A stretch of DNA of 64,000 bases, taken from positions 1-64,000 of the forward strand of contig NZ_NOIN01000011.1 in NCBI RefSeq assembly GCF_014596565.1, written 5' to 3'. This DNA comes from Pseudomonas sp. PSB18 (GTDB lineage: Bacteria; Pseudomonadota; Gammaproteobacteria; Pseudomonadales; Pseudomonadaceae). The notes beneath the pieces were generated by a model. The model was not told the origin of the DNA. It made no database searches and saw only the letters and a list, made by a program, of their open reading frames with translations. The position numbers were made by a program, and so were the translations under genes. Below, piece after piece: positions 54,706 through 63,988 of the stretch; the stretch's first letter is position 1; each line of letters opens with the position of its first letter.

Positions 54706-55938
54706 TTACTGGAGCAACCGGTTATCCAGCACCGTAGACGCACTGCCCAGGATGCTCTCGCTGAGCTGCACAAACTCCCGGGTGTCGACCGTTTCCAGGC
54801 GCATCGCCGCCTGCAAGACATCGTCGAGCGAGCGCTTGTTACGGGTTTTCAAACGAATTTCCCGATCCAGCTCCTGCAGCAACAGCACCGCCTTGGCCAT
54901 CATCGCCGGGCTGACCTGCTCGCCGCGCAGGGTCGTCACGCCCTGGCTGTCGCGGGCAAGGCGTTCGTTCAGGGTCTGGTAACGCTCGTCGCTCATGCCG
55001 CCAGCGCGGCGCAGCAGTTCGATGGCGTAGTACTCGGCCAGACCTTCGCTGATCCAGTCACTGCGTTCACGGTCACGGACGCGGGCGAGGGTTTGCACCA
55101 GTTCCCGTAGCAACGGGCTGGTGCCCCGTTCGCTGACCAGCGGCGAACGGCTGTGCAGGTAAATCGACTCACGGCCGGCCTGGGCACCACGCCATAACGG
55201 GTCCTGGGCTCCGACAATCAGCAGTTTCGTGGGGTGACGCGGTATCAGCGCCTGCACCTGCGGCCAGACGAAGGTCAGCAGTGTCAGCACGTCCATCCGG
55301 CGCATGCCCTGGCCCTGGGGCGAGGCCACGGTGACCTCGGTTTCACCCAGGCGCGTGCGGCGGCTGCCCAGTTTGCCGGCCAGCATCCACCCCGTTGGAC
55401 GGTCGAACAATCGCGAGGGATTATCGATGCGAAAACGTTGCTTGCCGATACGTGGCCAGGGCGTTTCGATGCTCTTCCAGCCGGCGGGCAATTCAACGTC
55501 CAGGCGCGCCACCAGTTCGATGCCGTCCTGCTGGTCGAGCCGGGCCGACGGCACGAGGTCATCGCCGCGCAGCAAGGCCCAGGCGGGCGTCATTCGGGTT
55601 TCGAAGGTGCCGTTCTTGCGCCCATGGCTGATGCGCACCCGATAGGTCAGGCTGGCCTTGTCGGCGCTCGGGCGCCAGAGGCCTCGCGCAGTTTTACCCG
55701 GGGTAAATTGCCATTGACCGTCTGCCTTGAAATCGCTGTAGCGGCTGCCATCGCCAAGGTCGAAATCCAGGCTACGTACTGCCGAGCCACGGGCCAGGGT
55801 CAAGCGCACTTCGGCCTGATCGCTCTGGGGCAACAGGTGCACGTGGTAATCCAGATCGACCTTCTGCGCCGCCCATAGCGGGCCGCACATCGCCAGCAGT
55901 CCGCCGGCCGCCAGCATCCGTTTCAATCCTGCCCCCAT
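54706..55938 (-). CDS. M61-peptidase-like protein with a degenerate zinc motif
   Basis: 410 residues from the ATG at 55938 (GGGGAG 5 bp upstream). A signal peptide (MLAAGGLLAMCGPLWA) precedes a beta-rich N-terminal domain (YHVHLLPQSDQAEVRLTLARG) and a helical C-terminal domain. The stretch SDWISEGLAEYYAIELLRRAGGM (residues 293-315) matches the M61/M1 region carrying the third zinc ligand. The preceding helix, where HExxH is expected, reads R278-E-L-V-Q282, so both histidines are missing. It is probably a periplasmic non-peptidase scaffold. It follows ycgN on the same strand. Confidence 0.75.
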   Translation of the reverse strand: MGAGLKRMLAAGGLLAMCGPLWAAQKVDLDYHVHLLPQSDQAEVRLTLARGSAVRSLDFDLGDGSRYSDFKADGQWQFTPGKTARGLWRPSADKASLTYRVRISHGRKNGTFETRMTPAWALLRGDDLVPSARLDQQDGIELVARLDVELPAGWKSIETPWPRIGKQRFRIDNPSRLFDRPTGWMLAGKLGSRRTRLGETEVTVASPQGQGMRRMDVLTLLTFVWPQVQALIPRHPTKLLIVGAQDPLWRGAQAGRESIYLHSRSPLVSERGTSPLLRELVQTLARVRDRERSDWISEGLAEYYAIELLRRAGGMSDERYQTLNERLARDSQGVTTLRGEQVSPAMMAKAVLLLQELDREIRLKTRNKRSLDDVLQAAMRLETVDTREFVQLSESILGSASTVLDNRLLQ

Positions 55939-55970
55939 GGATTCTCCCCGATGATGCAACGCCCGCCGAT

Positions 55971-56420
55971 TCAGCCGGCGCGAAAAATCAGATGATCTTC
56001 CCAATCGTCTTCGGGCACGCTGCCTTCGGCCAGCATCCGCCCGGATTGGGAAATGCGTTCGTGGTGCACGGCATCGCGGTCGCCACAGACCAGATGGTGC
56101 CACAGTGGCAGGTCCTTGCCCTCGCTGACCAGCCGGTAAGCGCAGGTCGGCGGCAACCATTTGAACTCATCGGCCTTGCCCGGCGTGAGCTGGATGCAAT
56201 CGGGAACCGACTCACGGCGGCGCGGATAATCGGTGCACTGGCAGGTTTTCAGGTCCAGCAGTTTGCAGGCGATGCGGGTGTAGTAGACGCTGTTGTCATC
56301 TTCGTCTTCGAGCTTTTGCAGGCAACACAGACCGCAGCCATCGCACAACGATTCCCACTCCTGCGCATCGAGCTGATCGAGGGTCTTGCGTATCCAGAAG
56401 GGTTCGACTTTGGCGGCCAT
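55971..56420 (-). CDS. YcgN family cysteine-cluster protein
   Basis: 149 residues. Conserved cysteines appear as LCDGCGLCCLQKLED, CKLLDLKTCQCTDY and PPTCAYRL, the UPF0260/YcgN pattern that probably binds Fe-S or zinc. Function unknown; in gammaproteobacteria it is often near ycgL and rnd, as here. Confidence 0.93.
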   Translation of the reverse strand: MAAKVEPFWIRKTLDQLDAQEWESLCDGCGLCCLQKLEDEDDNSVYYTRIACKLLDLKTCQCTDYPRRRESVPDCIQLTPGKADEFKWLPPTCAYRLVSEGKDLPLWHHLVCGDRDAVHHERISQSGRMLAEGSVPEDDWEDHLIFRAG

Positions 56421-56523
56421 GGCTCGAGCATCAACATCAGGTGGTGAAAAGGCCGACAGTCTAGTGCCGGGACTTCTTCAGGCCAAGCGTCGGCGACTGT
56501 CGGTAAGACGGCAATGCCGCCGC

Positions 56524-56617
56524 CCTGTGGGAGCGAGCCTGCTCGCGATAGCGGTTTCAGCCATGACCTCTTCGTTGGCTGTCATACCGCTATCGCGAGC
56601 AGGCTCGCTCCCACAGG
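56524..56617. repeat. REP doublet (REPIN), TGGGAGC class
   Basis: CCTGTGGGAGCGAGCCTGCT and its inverted copy around a spacer with a CAGCCATGAC...GTTGGCTGTC dyad. Between ycgN and the hydroxyacid dehydrogenase gene. Confidence 0.9.
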
Positions 56618-56629
56618 GCTGATTGGGGA

Positions 56630-57562
56630 TCAGTAACCCCGGGTGAAATCCACTTCCCCGCGCAAGGCTTCGCCGGCCTGATAGGCGCGCAGGTTTTCCA
56701 GGAACAGCTGCATCATCAATGGCGGCGACGTCGGTGCCGAGCTGTGGCCGGTCAACAGCAGGCCCCAGGCCGTCCAGAACGGATGACGTTGTGGCAGCGG
56801 TTCCTGGCGACAGACGTCGATCACTGCGCCGGCCAGGTGCCCGTCTTTCAACGCTTGCACCAGGTCCGCGTCCACCACGGCCACGCCGCGTCCGGCGTTG
56901 ATGAACAGTCCGGTGGGCTTGAATTGCTTGAACAGCGCCGCGTCGTACACGTCATGGGTGTGAGGCGTGTTGGGCAGCAGATTGATGACGTAATCCACTT
57001 CGCCGACCAGACGCGGCAGATCCTTCATCGCGCCGACCTCGACGAAAGGGGCCAGCTCCCGCGCTTCGCTGGCAATGCCATAGAGCTGCACGCCGAACGG
57101 CACGAGGAACTGCGCCACCCGTTGACCGATATCACCGGTGCCGACGATCAGCGCCTTGCGCCCCGCCAGGCCCTGCCCCTGGCGATTGTCCCACTTGCGT
57201 TCGACCTGGCTGACCAGCCGCGCCAATACCTCGCGCTCATGGCCAAGCATGTAGGTGAGCACGTACTCAGCCATCAACTGGCCGAAAATACCCACTGCAC
57301 GGGTCAGCCGGTAATCGCGCGTCAACCCCTCGGCCAACAGCGGCGTGATGCCCGCCCAGGTCGATTGCAGCCACTGGGGTTGATGCCCCTGGCGCAACAG
57401 GGTAGCCAACAGATCGGGCTGGCCAAGCCAGACCTTGGAATCAGCGGCCAGCCGGGATAATTCGGCAGAGTCACCGCTGGTCAGCACTTCGATATCGGGT
57501 GCAGCCTGGCGCAACAGTTGGGCATATACCGCGTGGTCGTGTTCGGCAATCAGAACGCGCAT
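56630..57562 (-). CDS. D-2-hydroxyacid dehydrogenase (GhrA-like)
   Basis: 310 residues. NAD(P)-binding Rossmann motif GTGDIGQRVAQFL, catalytic R in INAGRG, E in CRQEPLPQRHPFW with H. The length and lack of an ACT domain fit the glyoxylate/hydroxypyruvate reductase A branch rather than SerA. It would reduce 2-oxo acids such as glyoxylate or hydroxypyruvate. Substrate not proven by sequence. Confidence 0.92.
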   Translation of the reverse strand: MRVLIAEHDHAVYAQLLRQAAPDIEVLTSGDSAELSRLAADSKVWLGQPDLLATLLRQGHQPQWLQSTWAGITPLLAEGLTRDYRLTRAVGIFGQLMAEYVLTYMLGHEREVLARLVSQVERKWDNRQGQGLAGRKALIVGTGDIGQRVAQFLVPFGVQLYGIASEARELAPFVEVGAMKDLPRLVGEVDYVINLLPNTPHTHDVYDAALFKQFKPTGLFINAGRGVAVVDADLVQALKDGHLAGAVIDVCRQEPLPQRHPFWTAWGLLLTGHSSAPTSPPLMMQLFLENLRAYQAGEALRGEVDFTRGY

Positions 57563-57686
57563 GAATCAAACCTTTCAAAAACAGTGCAGACGAACGCCGA
57601 CAGAGTGTCGCTCCATCCATGCGGCGATCATCAAAAAAAATCCAATGTGTCTCCGAAGGCCCCAGGACGGGTACCTCGGTACTGCG

Positions 57687-57980
57687 TCAGACCGGGTCGT
57701 TGCGTCGCAGCAACTCTTCAGGCAAATGCTCGATGTACTCTTCTTCGGCCGGCGGCATTTGCAGGTGATAACCCTGGGTATCGAGGTTCTCCAGCACCTT
57801 GTTGATGTCCTCCCGGGACAACTGCCGCTCAGGGCTCAGGACCAGGTCGAAGGCGTGGGTCGCCTTGCCAAAGGCCGCCATCAACGGCTCAGGCACACGC
57901 GCCAATGCATCGCTCTTGAGCACATACAGGTACATCTCGTTTTTCTTCGAGCTGCGGTAAATGGAGCAAATACGTTTCAA
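57687..57980 (-). CDS. ycgL: YcgL domain protein
   Basis: 97 residues, the whole length of the YcgL family (MKRICSIYRSSKKNEMYLYV, PEPLMAAFGKATHAFDLVLSPERQLSRED). Start overlaps the rnd stop by 4 bp, so it is co-translated with RNase D. Small cytosolic protein of unknown function. Confidence 0.93.
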   Translation of the reverse strand: MKRICSIYRSSKKNEMYLYVLKSDALARVPEPLMAAFGKATHAFDLVLSPERQLSREDINKVLENLDTQGYHLQMPPAEEEYIEHLPEELLRRNDPV

Positions 57981-59110
57981 GGCTGTTCTCCGGCAGTGGC
58001 CAGGCTGTCAAGCAGCGCCTGGCCCATCAGTTCGCGACGCCAGCCACGTAGCGAATCAGGCAATTGGTAAGGCCCCTCGGGGAAGCCGCTCTTGATCAGT
58101 GCTTCGAGGGTTTTCTTGCGCAGCATCAGTTCCGGGGCAATGCCCAGGCGTTCGGCTTCAACCTGCCCCAGGGCTCGCAGGCGCTTGACCAGCGCCGCAG
58201 CCTCGATGGGCAACGGCTCGGCCACGGCCGGCGGCCATTGTTCGGGCGGCACGCTGGCAGCGCGCTTGATCAGGTCCAGCAGAAACTCGCCGTCCTGACG
58301 CACGGTGCGCGGGTGCATGTCTTCGATTTTCGCCAGGGCGCCGAGGTTATCCGGCTGGGTACGGGCCAGGGGCCACAGCGAATGCTCGCGAATGATGCGA
58401 TTACGCGGCAAGTCACGGGCCCGCGCCTCCCGCTCGCGCCAGGCGCAGAGCTCACGCAGCACGGCCAGTTGCGCGCGGGAGAGTTTCCAGGCCAGCTTGG
58501 CTTCGCGGTACACCTCATCGGGGTCGACTTCACGGCGCAGGTTGGCGACCAGCTCAGCACCGTCCTCCAGGACCCAGGCATACTTCTCATCGGAAAGCTT
58601 CGGACGCAGTTGTACGAAAACTTCAGCCAGGTGCACCGCATCTTCTGCGGCGTAGCTGATCTGCGTTTCGGACAGCGGCCGTTGCAACCAGTCGGAGCGG
58701 GTCTCGCCCTTGGGCAACTCGATGCCCAGAACGTCCTGCACCAGCCGCGAGTAGCCCATGGAGAAACCCAGGTTCAGGTAGGCGGCAGCCAACTGTGTAT
58801 CGAACAGCGGCGCGGGCAGGCTGCGGGTCAGGCGCAGCAGGACTTCAAGGTCTTCGCTGCAGGCGTGCAGCACCTTGAGCACGGCCGGGTTCTTCAGCAA
58901 TGCCGCCAGGGGCTGCCAGTTATCGATGGTCAAGGGGTCGATCAGGTAGGCACGCTTGCCGTCACCGATCTGCAGCAAACCGGCGATGGGGTAAAAGGTG
59001 TCGACCCGCATGAATTCGGTGTCGAGGGCAACGAAGGGCAACTGCTGCCATTCGGCGCAAAACCGACCGAGGCTATCGTTGTCGCGAATCCAGTGAATAT
59101 CGATGGCCAC
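57977..59110 (-). CDS. rnd: Ribonuclease D
   Basis: 377 residues from the GTG at 59110 (begins AIDIHWIRDN), with GGGAGA upstream. DEDD 3'-exonuclease motifs: DTEFMR (Exo I), CSEDLEVL (Exo II) and YAAEDAVHL (Exo III, Y-type), followed by two HRDC domains. It trims tRNA and other stable RNA 3' ends. The longer frame to 59179 is not supported by the family. Confidence 0.95.
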   Translation of the reverse strand: MAIDIHWIRDNDSLGRFCAEWQQLPFVALDTEFMRVDTFYPIAGLLQIGDGKRAYLIDPLTIDNWQPLAALLKNPAVLKVLHACSEDLEVLLRLTRSLPAPLFDTQLAAAYLNLGFSMGYSRLVQDVLGIELPKGETRSDWLQRPLSETQISYAAEDAVHLAEVFVQLRPKLSDEKYAWVLEDGAELVANLRREVDPDEVYREAKLAWKLSRAQLAVLRELCAWREREARARDLPRNRIIREHSLWPLARTQPDNLGALAKIEDMHPRTVRQDGEFLLDLIKRAASVPPEQWPPAVAEPLPIEAAALVKRLRALGQVEAERLGIAPELMLRKKTLEALIKSGFPEGPYQLPDSLRGWRRELMGQALLDSLATAGEQP

Positions 59111-59231
59111 ACGGCTCTCCCTTGAAGAATGGCGCGCAGTATATATCGCCGTCAGCGATTGCGAGCATCCATAGAGCAAGAGCCTGAGAGAAATCGCCTG
59201 CGCACCGGCAAGAATAGTCCTACATTAGAAG

Positions 59232-59873
59232 CTAACTGGTCTTACGCAACACATAAACTCGCGTCAGCGCAAAACCGGGCAGGAAATCCTGGTGCCACAG
59301 CACGTTGAAACCGGCCTGGAGGAACTCGGCCTCGACATCGGCCCTGTCTGCCAGGTTTCGTTGCGGTGGCTGGCCGAGCTTGAAACGCCCCTCGATTTGA
59401 ACCGACACGATGACCGTGTCGCGACTGACCCGATGAAATTCGCGAAGCAGCGCCAGGCGATGCTCACTGGCACTCACGTGGCGGAACAATTGCAGGCAAC
59501 AAATACAGTCCACCGCATTTTCCGACAGCCCGATGGTAAACGCCGAACTCGGAAAGGTCTTGACCCGTTTGAGCAACGCACCGCCATGGTGGGTAAGCGC
59601 GTGTTCGAGCATGTCCGGCGATGGATCCGCCGCCAGGATCACCCGGTTGGCATGTTCGGCCAGTACCGGCCAGTACCGCCCTGCCCCACACGCCACATCC
59701 AATACCAGCCCTGGCTCACCGGCCACTTTCAGGGCATTGCGCACCATATGCTCATCACGCCAGAACGCCAGGCGCAGCCGTCGAGGCGCCGGCTGGCAGC
59801 AGACTTGTGCATGCTCCTGGTCGTGATGCCTGGCGAACTCAAGCTCGACGGTGGATGGGGATAGCCCGGACAT
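59232..59873 (-). CDS. Class I SAM-dependent methyltransferase
   Basis: 213 residues. Motif I LDVACGAGRYWPVL, acidic loop ADPSPDML, motif IV DCICCLQLFRHVS and the post-motif RVSRDTVIVSV define a methyltransferase-11-type domain. Substrate unknown; small molecule or lipid possible. It sits between rnd and the eptA-like gene, all on the minus strand but with separate gaps. Confidence 0.88.
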   Translation of the reverse strand: MSGLSPSTVELEFARHHDQEHAQVCCQPAPRRLRLAFWRDEHMVRNALKVAGEPGLVLDVACGAGRYWPVLAEHANRVILAADPSPDMLEHALTHHGGALLKRVKTFPSSAFTIGLSENAVDCICCLQLFRHVSASEHRLALLREFHRVSRDTVIVSVQIEGRFKLGQPPQRNLADRADVEAEFLQAGFNVLWHQDFLPGFALTRVYVLRKTS

Positions 59874-59942
59874 ACGAACGGCTCTTGGAAAATGGATAGA
59901 TGACAGATTAAACGGCGCTGCGTGAAAAAAAGGTGTAGGCGA

Positions 59943-61592
59943 TCACTCCCGCGCCAACACACCGTCAATCACCGCGCCACGACAACCGGCGAACAGATCC
60001 AGGTCCCGGTTATAAACTTTGCTGTTGACCTCCAGCAAGCCGAGCATCGAGTGAAACAGGTTGTCCTGGCTCAAGGGCTTTTCCCGGCTCATCTGCAGGC
60101 AATGGGTGTCCACTGCGAAGGATTTCTGATAGCTGTCGGAAAACCAGGCGAGCATCGCCACATGCTTCTGCTGCTCCGGGGCAAGCATGTAGGGCGTGCC
60201 GTGGAGAAACAGGTTGTATTCGCCCAGGGACTCACCGTGGTCCGACAGGTACAGCATGGCCGTATCGACCTTGTCCTGGTTGGCCCGCAGCAGATCGATC
60301 AGGGTCGAAAGCACATGGTCGGTGTACACCAGCGTATTGTCGTAACCGTTGACGATGCTTTCGCGGCTGCAATTGTTCAGCGCATTGCTTTCGCAAACCG
60401 GCGTGAAATGTTCGTACTCCTTGGGATAACGCTTGAAGTACTCAGGCCCGTGACTGCCCATCTGGTGCAGCACCAGCACCGTGTCCTTGTCCAGGGTGTC
60501 GATGAAATGCTGCAGCCCCTGGAGCAGGATTTCATCCCGGCACTCGCTGTTGGCGCACAGGGTCGGGTCCTTGAGATTGCTCACATCCTGCTGGGTAACC
60601 CGGTCGCAGGTCCCCTTGCAACCAGACTGGTTGTCCCGCCAGATCACCTCCAGGCCGGCGCGCTGGAGTACATCCAGCAGGCCTTCCTGATTCTTCGCTT
60701 TGCTGGCGTCATAGTTCTTGCGGCCCATGTTGGAAAACATGCAGGGCACCGACACGGCGGTTTCGGTACCGCAGGAATGCACATCCGTAAAGGCAATCAG
60801 GCCGGCTTCATGATCCAACTTCGGCGTGGTGTCGCGCTTATAGCCGAGGATGCCGAAGTTCTCGGCCCGAGCACTCTCCCCGACCACCAGTACAGTCAGG
60901 GACTTGCGGGCGTGGGCCTGCCAGGCCGGATTGCGACTGGCATCCTCGCCCAGCTTGACGAACGGCTGCTTGGCCGACACGACCTGCTCACGCAGGTAGC
61001 TGACCGAAGCGCCAATGTAGTTGCTCGGCACGATCATCAGACGCAATTCGTGATGGTTGCGGAACAGGGAAGACAACCCTTGGTAATTCGCCAGGGCGAC
61101 CACGCCAATCATCGCAGCCGAAGCCACACCGACCATCAGCTTACTTAACAACTCTTTGGGCCAGCTACGGTACTTGATCGGTGTCTTGAACAATAACCAG
61201 GAAGGACAGACGCCAAGTAGCCCGAGATAGGCAAATAACTTCAGCGACAACAAGTCACGGACTTCGGTGGCATTGGTCTCGGCAAAGTTGCGCAACATGC
61301 CGACGTCGATCAATACACCGTATTGGGCCATGAAATAAGCCACACCGGCGCTGATCAGGAACATCAGCATCAGCACGGGTTTGAGCACCGGCCGGAACGC
61401 CAGGAGCGTCAACACCAGGTTGAATGCGCAGAAAACCATCACGCCAAAGGCCGCGCATATCAGCAGACCCCGACCGTCAGCCGCCGTGATCGTCAGCAAG
61501 TGCTGCCAGAGGATGACGTTGAAGCCGACTAACAAAAAGGCACTGGCGATCAGCGTCACCCACTCGGGGCGCACGGCTTTAATGGTCAGCAT
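59943..61592 (-). CDS. Phosphoethanolamine transferase, EptA/MCR-like
   Basis: 549 residues. Five N-terminal helices (for example LIASAFLLVGFNVILW, LMLMFLISAGVAYFM) anchor a periplasmic alkaline-phosphatase-type domain. Zinc ligand E239 (VLVVGESARAEN) and the catalytic threonine T278 (GTETAVSVPCMFS) are 39 residues apart, the same spacing as E246/T285 in MCR-1. The C-terminal zinc site is LSDHGESLGE. Six or more periplasmic cysteines (KGTC, CANSEC, CESNALNNC) support disulfides. It transfers phosphoethanolamine to lipid A and lowers polymyxin binding. Confidence 0.92.
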   Translation of the reverse strand: MLTIKAVRPEWVTLIASAFLLVGFNVILWQHLLTITAADGRGLLICAAFGVMVFCAFNLVLTLLAFRPVLKPVLMLMFLISAGVAYFMAQYGVLIDVGMLRNFAETNATEVRDLLSLKLFAYLGLLGVCPSWLLFKTPIKYRSWPKELLSKLMVGVASAAMIGVVALANYQGLSSLFRNHHELRLMIVPSNYIGASVSYLREQVVSAKQPFVKLGEDASRNPAWQAHARKSLTVLVVGESARAENFGILGYKRDTTPKLDHEAGLIAFTDVHSCGTETAVSVPCMFSNMGRKNYDASKAKNQEGLLDVLQRAGLEVIWRDNQSGCKGTCDRVTQQDVSNLKDPTLCANSECRDEILLQGLQHFIDTLDKDTVLVLHQMGSHGPEYFKRYPKEYEHFTPVCESNALNNCSRESIVNGYDNTLVYTDHVLSTLIDLLRANQDKVDTAMLYLSDHGESLGEYNLFLHGTPYMLAPEQQKHVAMLAWFSDSYQKSFAVDTHCLQMSREKPLSQDNLFHSMLGLLEVNSKVYNRDLDLFAGCRGAVIDGVLARE

Positions 61593-61745
61593 GATGGTGG
61601 GCGTTTTCCTGAAAGTTGCTCTTTGGAGAAGAAGTGCCTAAGGAAAGTGTGAAAAATTCGTTTCCTACGGCAGCACAAACTTTAGGCAGCCCACCATCAA
61701 TTTTTCGTGAAAAAGTTGCTATTAAATTATTATTTAATCGACAAA

Positions 61746-61763
61746 CCTGACGCAGTCGTCAGG
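61746..61763 (-). terminator. Hairpin overlapping the glutamine-synthetase-like stop codon
   Basis: On the minus strand CCTGACG-ACTG-CGTCAGG is followed by TTTGTC and an AT-rich stretch. The stop codon of the 61759-63141 gene lies within the left arm. A short rho-independent terminator is likely. Confidence 0.55.
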
Positions 61764-63141
61764 CTTGATTCAGGTACCAACGCCAGTCCTGCTCCCCCAC
61801 CTCGCCCATGAACTGACGGTATTCGGCGCGCTTGACCGCCAGGTAGACGCCAAGGAATTCGCCACCGAAGGCTTCTTGCGCCCAGGTCGAAGCCTCGAGC
61901 GTGCGCAGGGCGGTGAGCCAGTCAGTGGGCAGCAAACGGGCCGCTTGTGCATAACCATTGCCTTCAACGGGCGCAGCGGGATCGCACTGTTCCCGTATGC
62001 CGCGATGGATGCCGGCCAGCATCGCCGCAGCCGCGAGGTACGGGTTGGCGTCGGCGCCACAGATGCGATGCTCGATGTGCCGGGAGAAGGCCGGCCCGCC
62101 TGGCACCCTCAGGCTCACGGTGCGGTTGTCCACCCCCCAGGTCGCCGTCAGGGGTGCATAACTGTTGCTCTGGAATCGCCGGTAGGAATTGGCGTTCGGG
62201 CAGAACATCAGCAACGAATCGAGCAGGGTGTCGAGCATCCCGCCGATGGCCCAGCGCAGCAACGGTGCGCCATCGGCGGCCTCGCTGGCGAACAGGTTAG
62301 TGCCCTCGCAGTCCGCCAGGCTGACGTGCATGTGCATGCCGGAACCCGCCAGATGCTCGAATGGCTTGGCCATGAAACACGCCACCATGCCATGTTTATG
62401 CGCCACGCCCTTGACCAGTCGCTTGTAGCGCACCGCTTCATCCATGGCTTGCAACGCATCAGTGCGGTGTTCGAGGGTGATTTCCACCTGACCCGGGGCG
62501 TATTCGGAAATGGCCGTGCGAGCCGGGATGCCCTGGAGCTTGCAGGCGGCATAAAGATCCGCCAGGAACGGTTCGATCTGCTCCAACTCGCGCAAACCGT
62601 AGACCTGGGTGGCGCGCGGCCGACCACCATCGGCATCCCGCGCCGGTTGCGGCCGGCCCCGGCTGTCGCGTTGCGCGTCCAGCAGATAAAACTCCAGTTC
62701 CGCCGCCATCACCGGGTAATAGCCGTCGGCCTGCAACCGCTCGATTACCCGGCTGAGCAGATAACGCGGGTCGGCAATGGCCGCCGGCAGGCCCTCCTGG
62801 GGATGCATGGCGACCTGCACCGCAGCAGTGGGAATCAACCGCCACGGCATGCGCTGCAAACTGCCGCTGATGGGGTAGGCCCGGCAGTCGATGTCACCGA
62901 CTTCCCATACCAGCCCCGAGTTTTCCACATCGTCGCCATTGAGGGTTAGCCCAAGGATCGTGCTCGGCAGCGGACGGCCGCTTTCATAAACCCCCAGTAG
63001 CTCATCGCGGTGCAGCAACTTGCCCCTGGGCACGCCGTTATTGTCGAGGATAAAAAGTTCGAACAGTTCAATGTCCGGGTGCTGGGCCAGGAACGCCCGG
63101 GCTTGTTCAACGGGCGCGAACGCAGGATTGGCAATGCTCAT
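61759..63141 (-). CDS. Glutamine synthetase family protein (gamma-glutamylpolyamine synthetase-like)
   Basis: 460 residues from the ATG at 63141 (MSIANPAFAPVEQ). Beta-grasp N-terminal domain and catalytic domain with E in AELEFYL, ISEYAPGQVEITLEHR, the HMHVSL glutamate/ammonia motif, NSYRRFQSNSYAP and NRTVSLRVPGG. The adenylylation tyrosine region of GlnA is absent. This places it in the PuuA/SpuI group that gamma-glutamylates polyamines or similar amines. Amine specificity is not resolvable from sequence. Confidence 0.9.
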   Translation of the reverse strand: MSIANPAFAPVEQARAFLAQHPDIELFELFILDNNGVPRGKLLHRDELLGVYESGRPLPSTILGLTLNGDDVENSGLVWEVGDIDCRAYPISGSLQRMPWRLIPTAAVQVAMHPQEGLPAAIADPRYLLSRVIERLQADGYYPVMAAELEFYLLDAQRDSRGRPQPARDADGGRPRATQVYGLRELEQIEPFLADLYAACKLQGIPARTAISEYAPGQVEITLEHRTDALQAMDEAVRYKRLVKGVAHKHGMVACFMAKPFEHLAGSGMHMHVSLADCEGTNLFASEAADGAPLLRWAIGGMLDTLLDSLLMFCPNANSYRRFQSNSYAPLTATWGVDNRTVSLRVPGGPAFSRHIEHRICGADANPYLAAAAMLAGIHRGIREQCDPAAPVEGNGYAQAARLLPTDWLTALRTLEASTWAQEAFGGEFLGVYLAVKRAEYRQFMGEVGEQDWRWYLNQA

Positions 63142-63610
63142 GAGAATGCTCGTATTTTCATGTCGGACGGGCACCAAGGTGCCGTCAGTCTGTACCCGCA
63201 ATGAGCGGACACTGTGAAGTGATCAACAGGAAATACGGACATCCGGAGGACGGGCATGGCGGCAATGCCAGAGGGCCCAGAAAGCCAGTTCGGAGGGCAG
63301 CGCAGAAAGTGACGGGACGAAGGCAGGCGTGAGTCGACCGACCGGACCGACCGCGGCGGATGCTGGATAAAGGAGTGCTGCGGGCCGACCGTCCATAAGC
63401 GCATCACAGTAAACACACCCCCGCGAGCGTCCCACGTCGCCCCGCGCCGTTAAACCTGGATCTGCTGGAGCGTGGATGGGAATTCGCTAAACAATCTTCC
63501 TCGCAACGAAAGACGATCTGTTCGTCGTATTCCCTACATTATCTGTCCCGTTCCCGACAGCGAAACAGCCTCCACGGCATTCACTTGGGACCATCGTTCC
63601 GTTAGGATCA
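63142..63610. other. Intergenic region, about 470 bp, no gene seen
   Basis: The stretch between the glutamine-synthetase-like gene and the LysR-type gene holds divergent promoters by position. Only short overlapping frames without family features occur. The composition is GC-rich with no obvious repeats until the hairpin at 63611. Confidence 0.4.
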
Positions 63611-63634
63611 CGGATCTTGTTTGCGCAAGATCCG
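63611..63634. promoter_or_regulatory. Perfect hairpin/dyad upstream of the LysR-type gene
   Basis: CGGATCTTG (63611-63619) and CAAGATCCG (63626-63634) are perfect inverted repeats, ending 27 bp before the ATG at 63662. It is an operator or leader hairpin; no T-run follows, so termination is unlikely. Confidence 0.5.
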
Positions 63635-63661
63635 CGCAAGGAGCACAGCGAGAAGCAACGG

Positions 63662-63988
63662 ATGCTAAACAGTAACGCCCTCAGAAAGCTCGATATGCAA
63701 GACCTCATGGTGTTTAGCGCCGTGTATGAACAAAGCAGTGTCAGCGGCGTGTCCGAGGCATTGTGTGTCAGCCAGTCAACGGTGAGTTACTGCCTGAAGA
63801 AACTGCGGACCTGTTTCAAGGACGAGTTGTTCATCAACACTCGCACCGGCATGCGCCCGACGTTCAAAGCCGAGGGCATGTACGATCATGTGCGCACCAT
63901 CTTGCAAAGCATCAACTTGTGCCACGCCGGTGCTGGCTCACCCATGCCTCGAACGGGCGATCGGGACCTGCACCCGGCTGACGCCTGA
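63662..63988 (+). CDS. LysR-type DNA-binding domain protein, short or broken
   Basis: 108 residues from the ATG at 63662. The LysR winged HTH is complete (LRKLDMQDLMVFSAVYEQSSVSGVSEALCVSQSTVSYCLKKLRTCFKDELF) and the linker helix continues to about residue 88 (AEGMYDHVRTILQSINL). The frame then ends after an unrelated tail (GAGSPMPRTGDRDLHPADA), without the roughly 200-residue effector domain. Either a frameshift/premature stop has broken a full-length regulator, or the rest lies beyond the window edge in another frame. Divergent from the glutamine-synthetase-like gene, which a functional copy would be expected to regulate. Confidence 0.7.
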   Translation: MLNSNALRKLDMQDLMVFSAVYEQSSVSGVSEALCVSQSTVSYCLKKLRTCFKDELFINTRTGMRPTFKAEGMYDHVRTILQSINLCHAGAGSPMPRTGDRDLHPADA

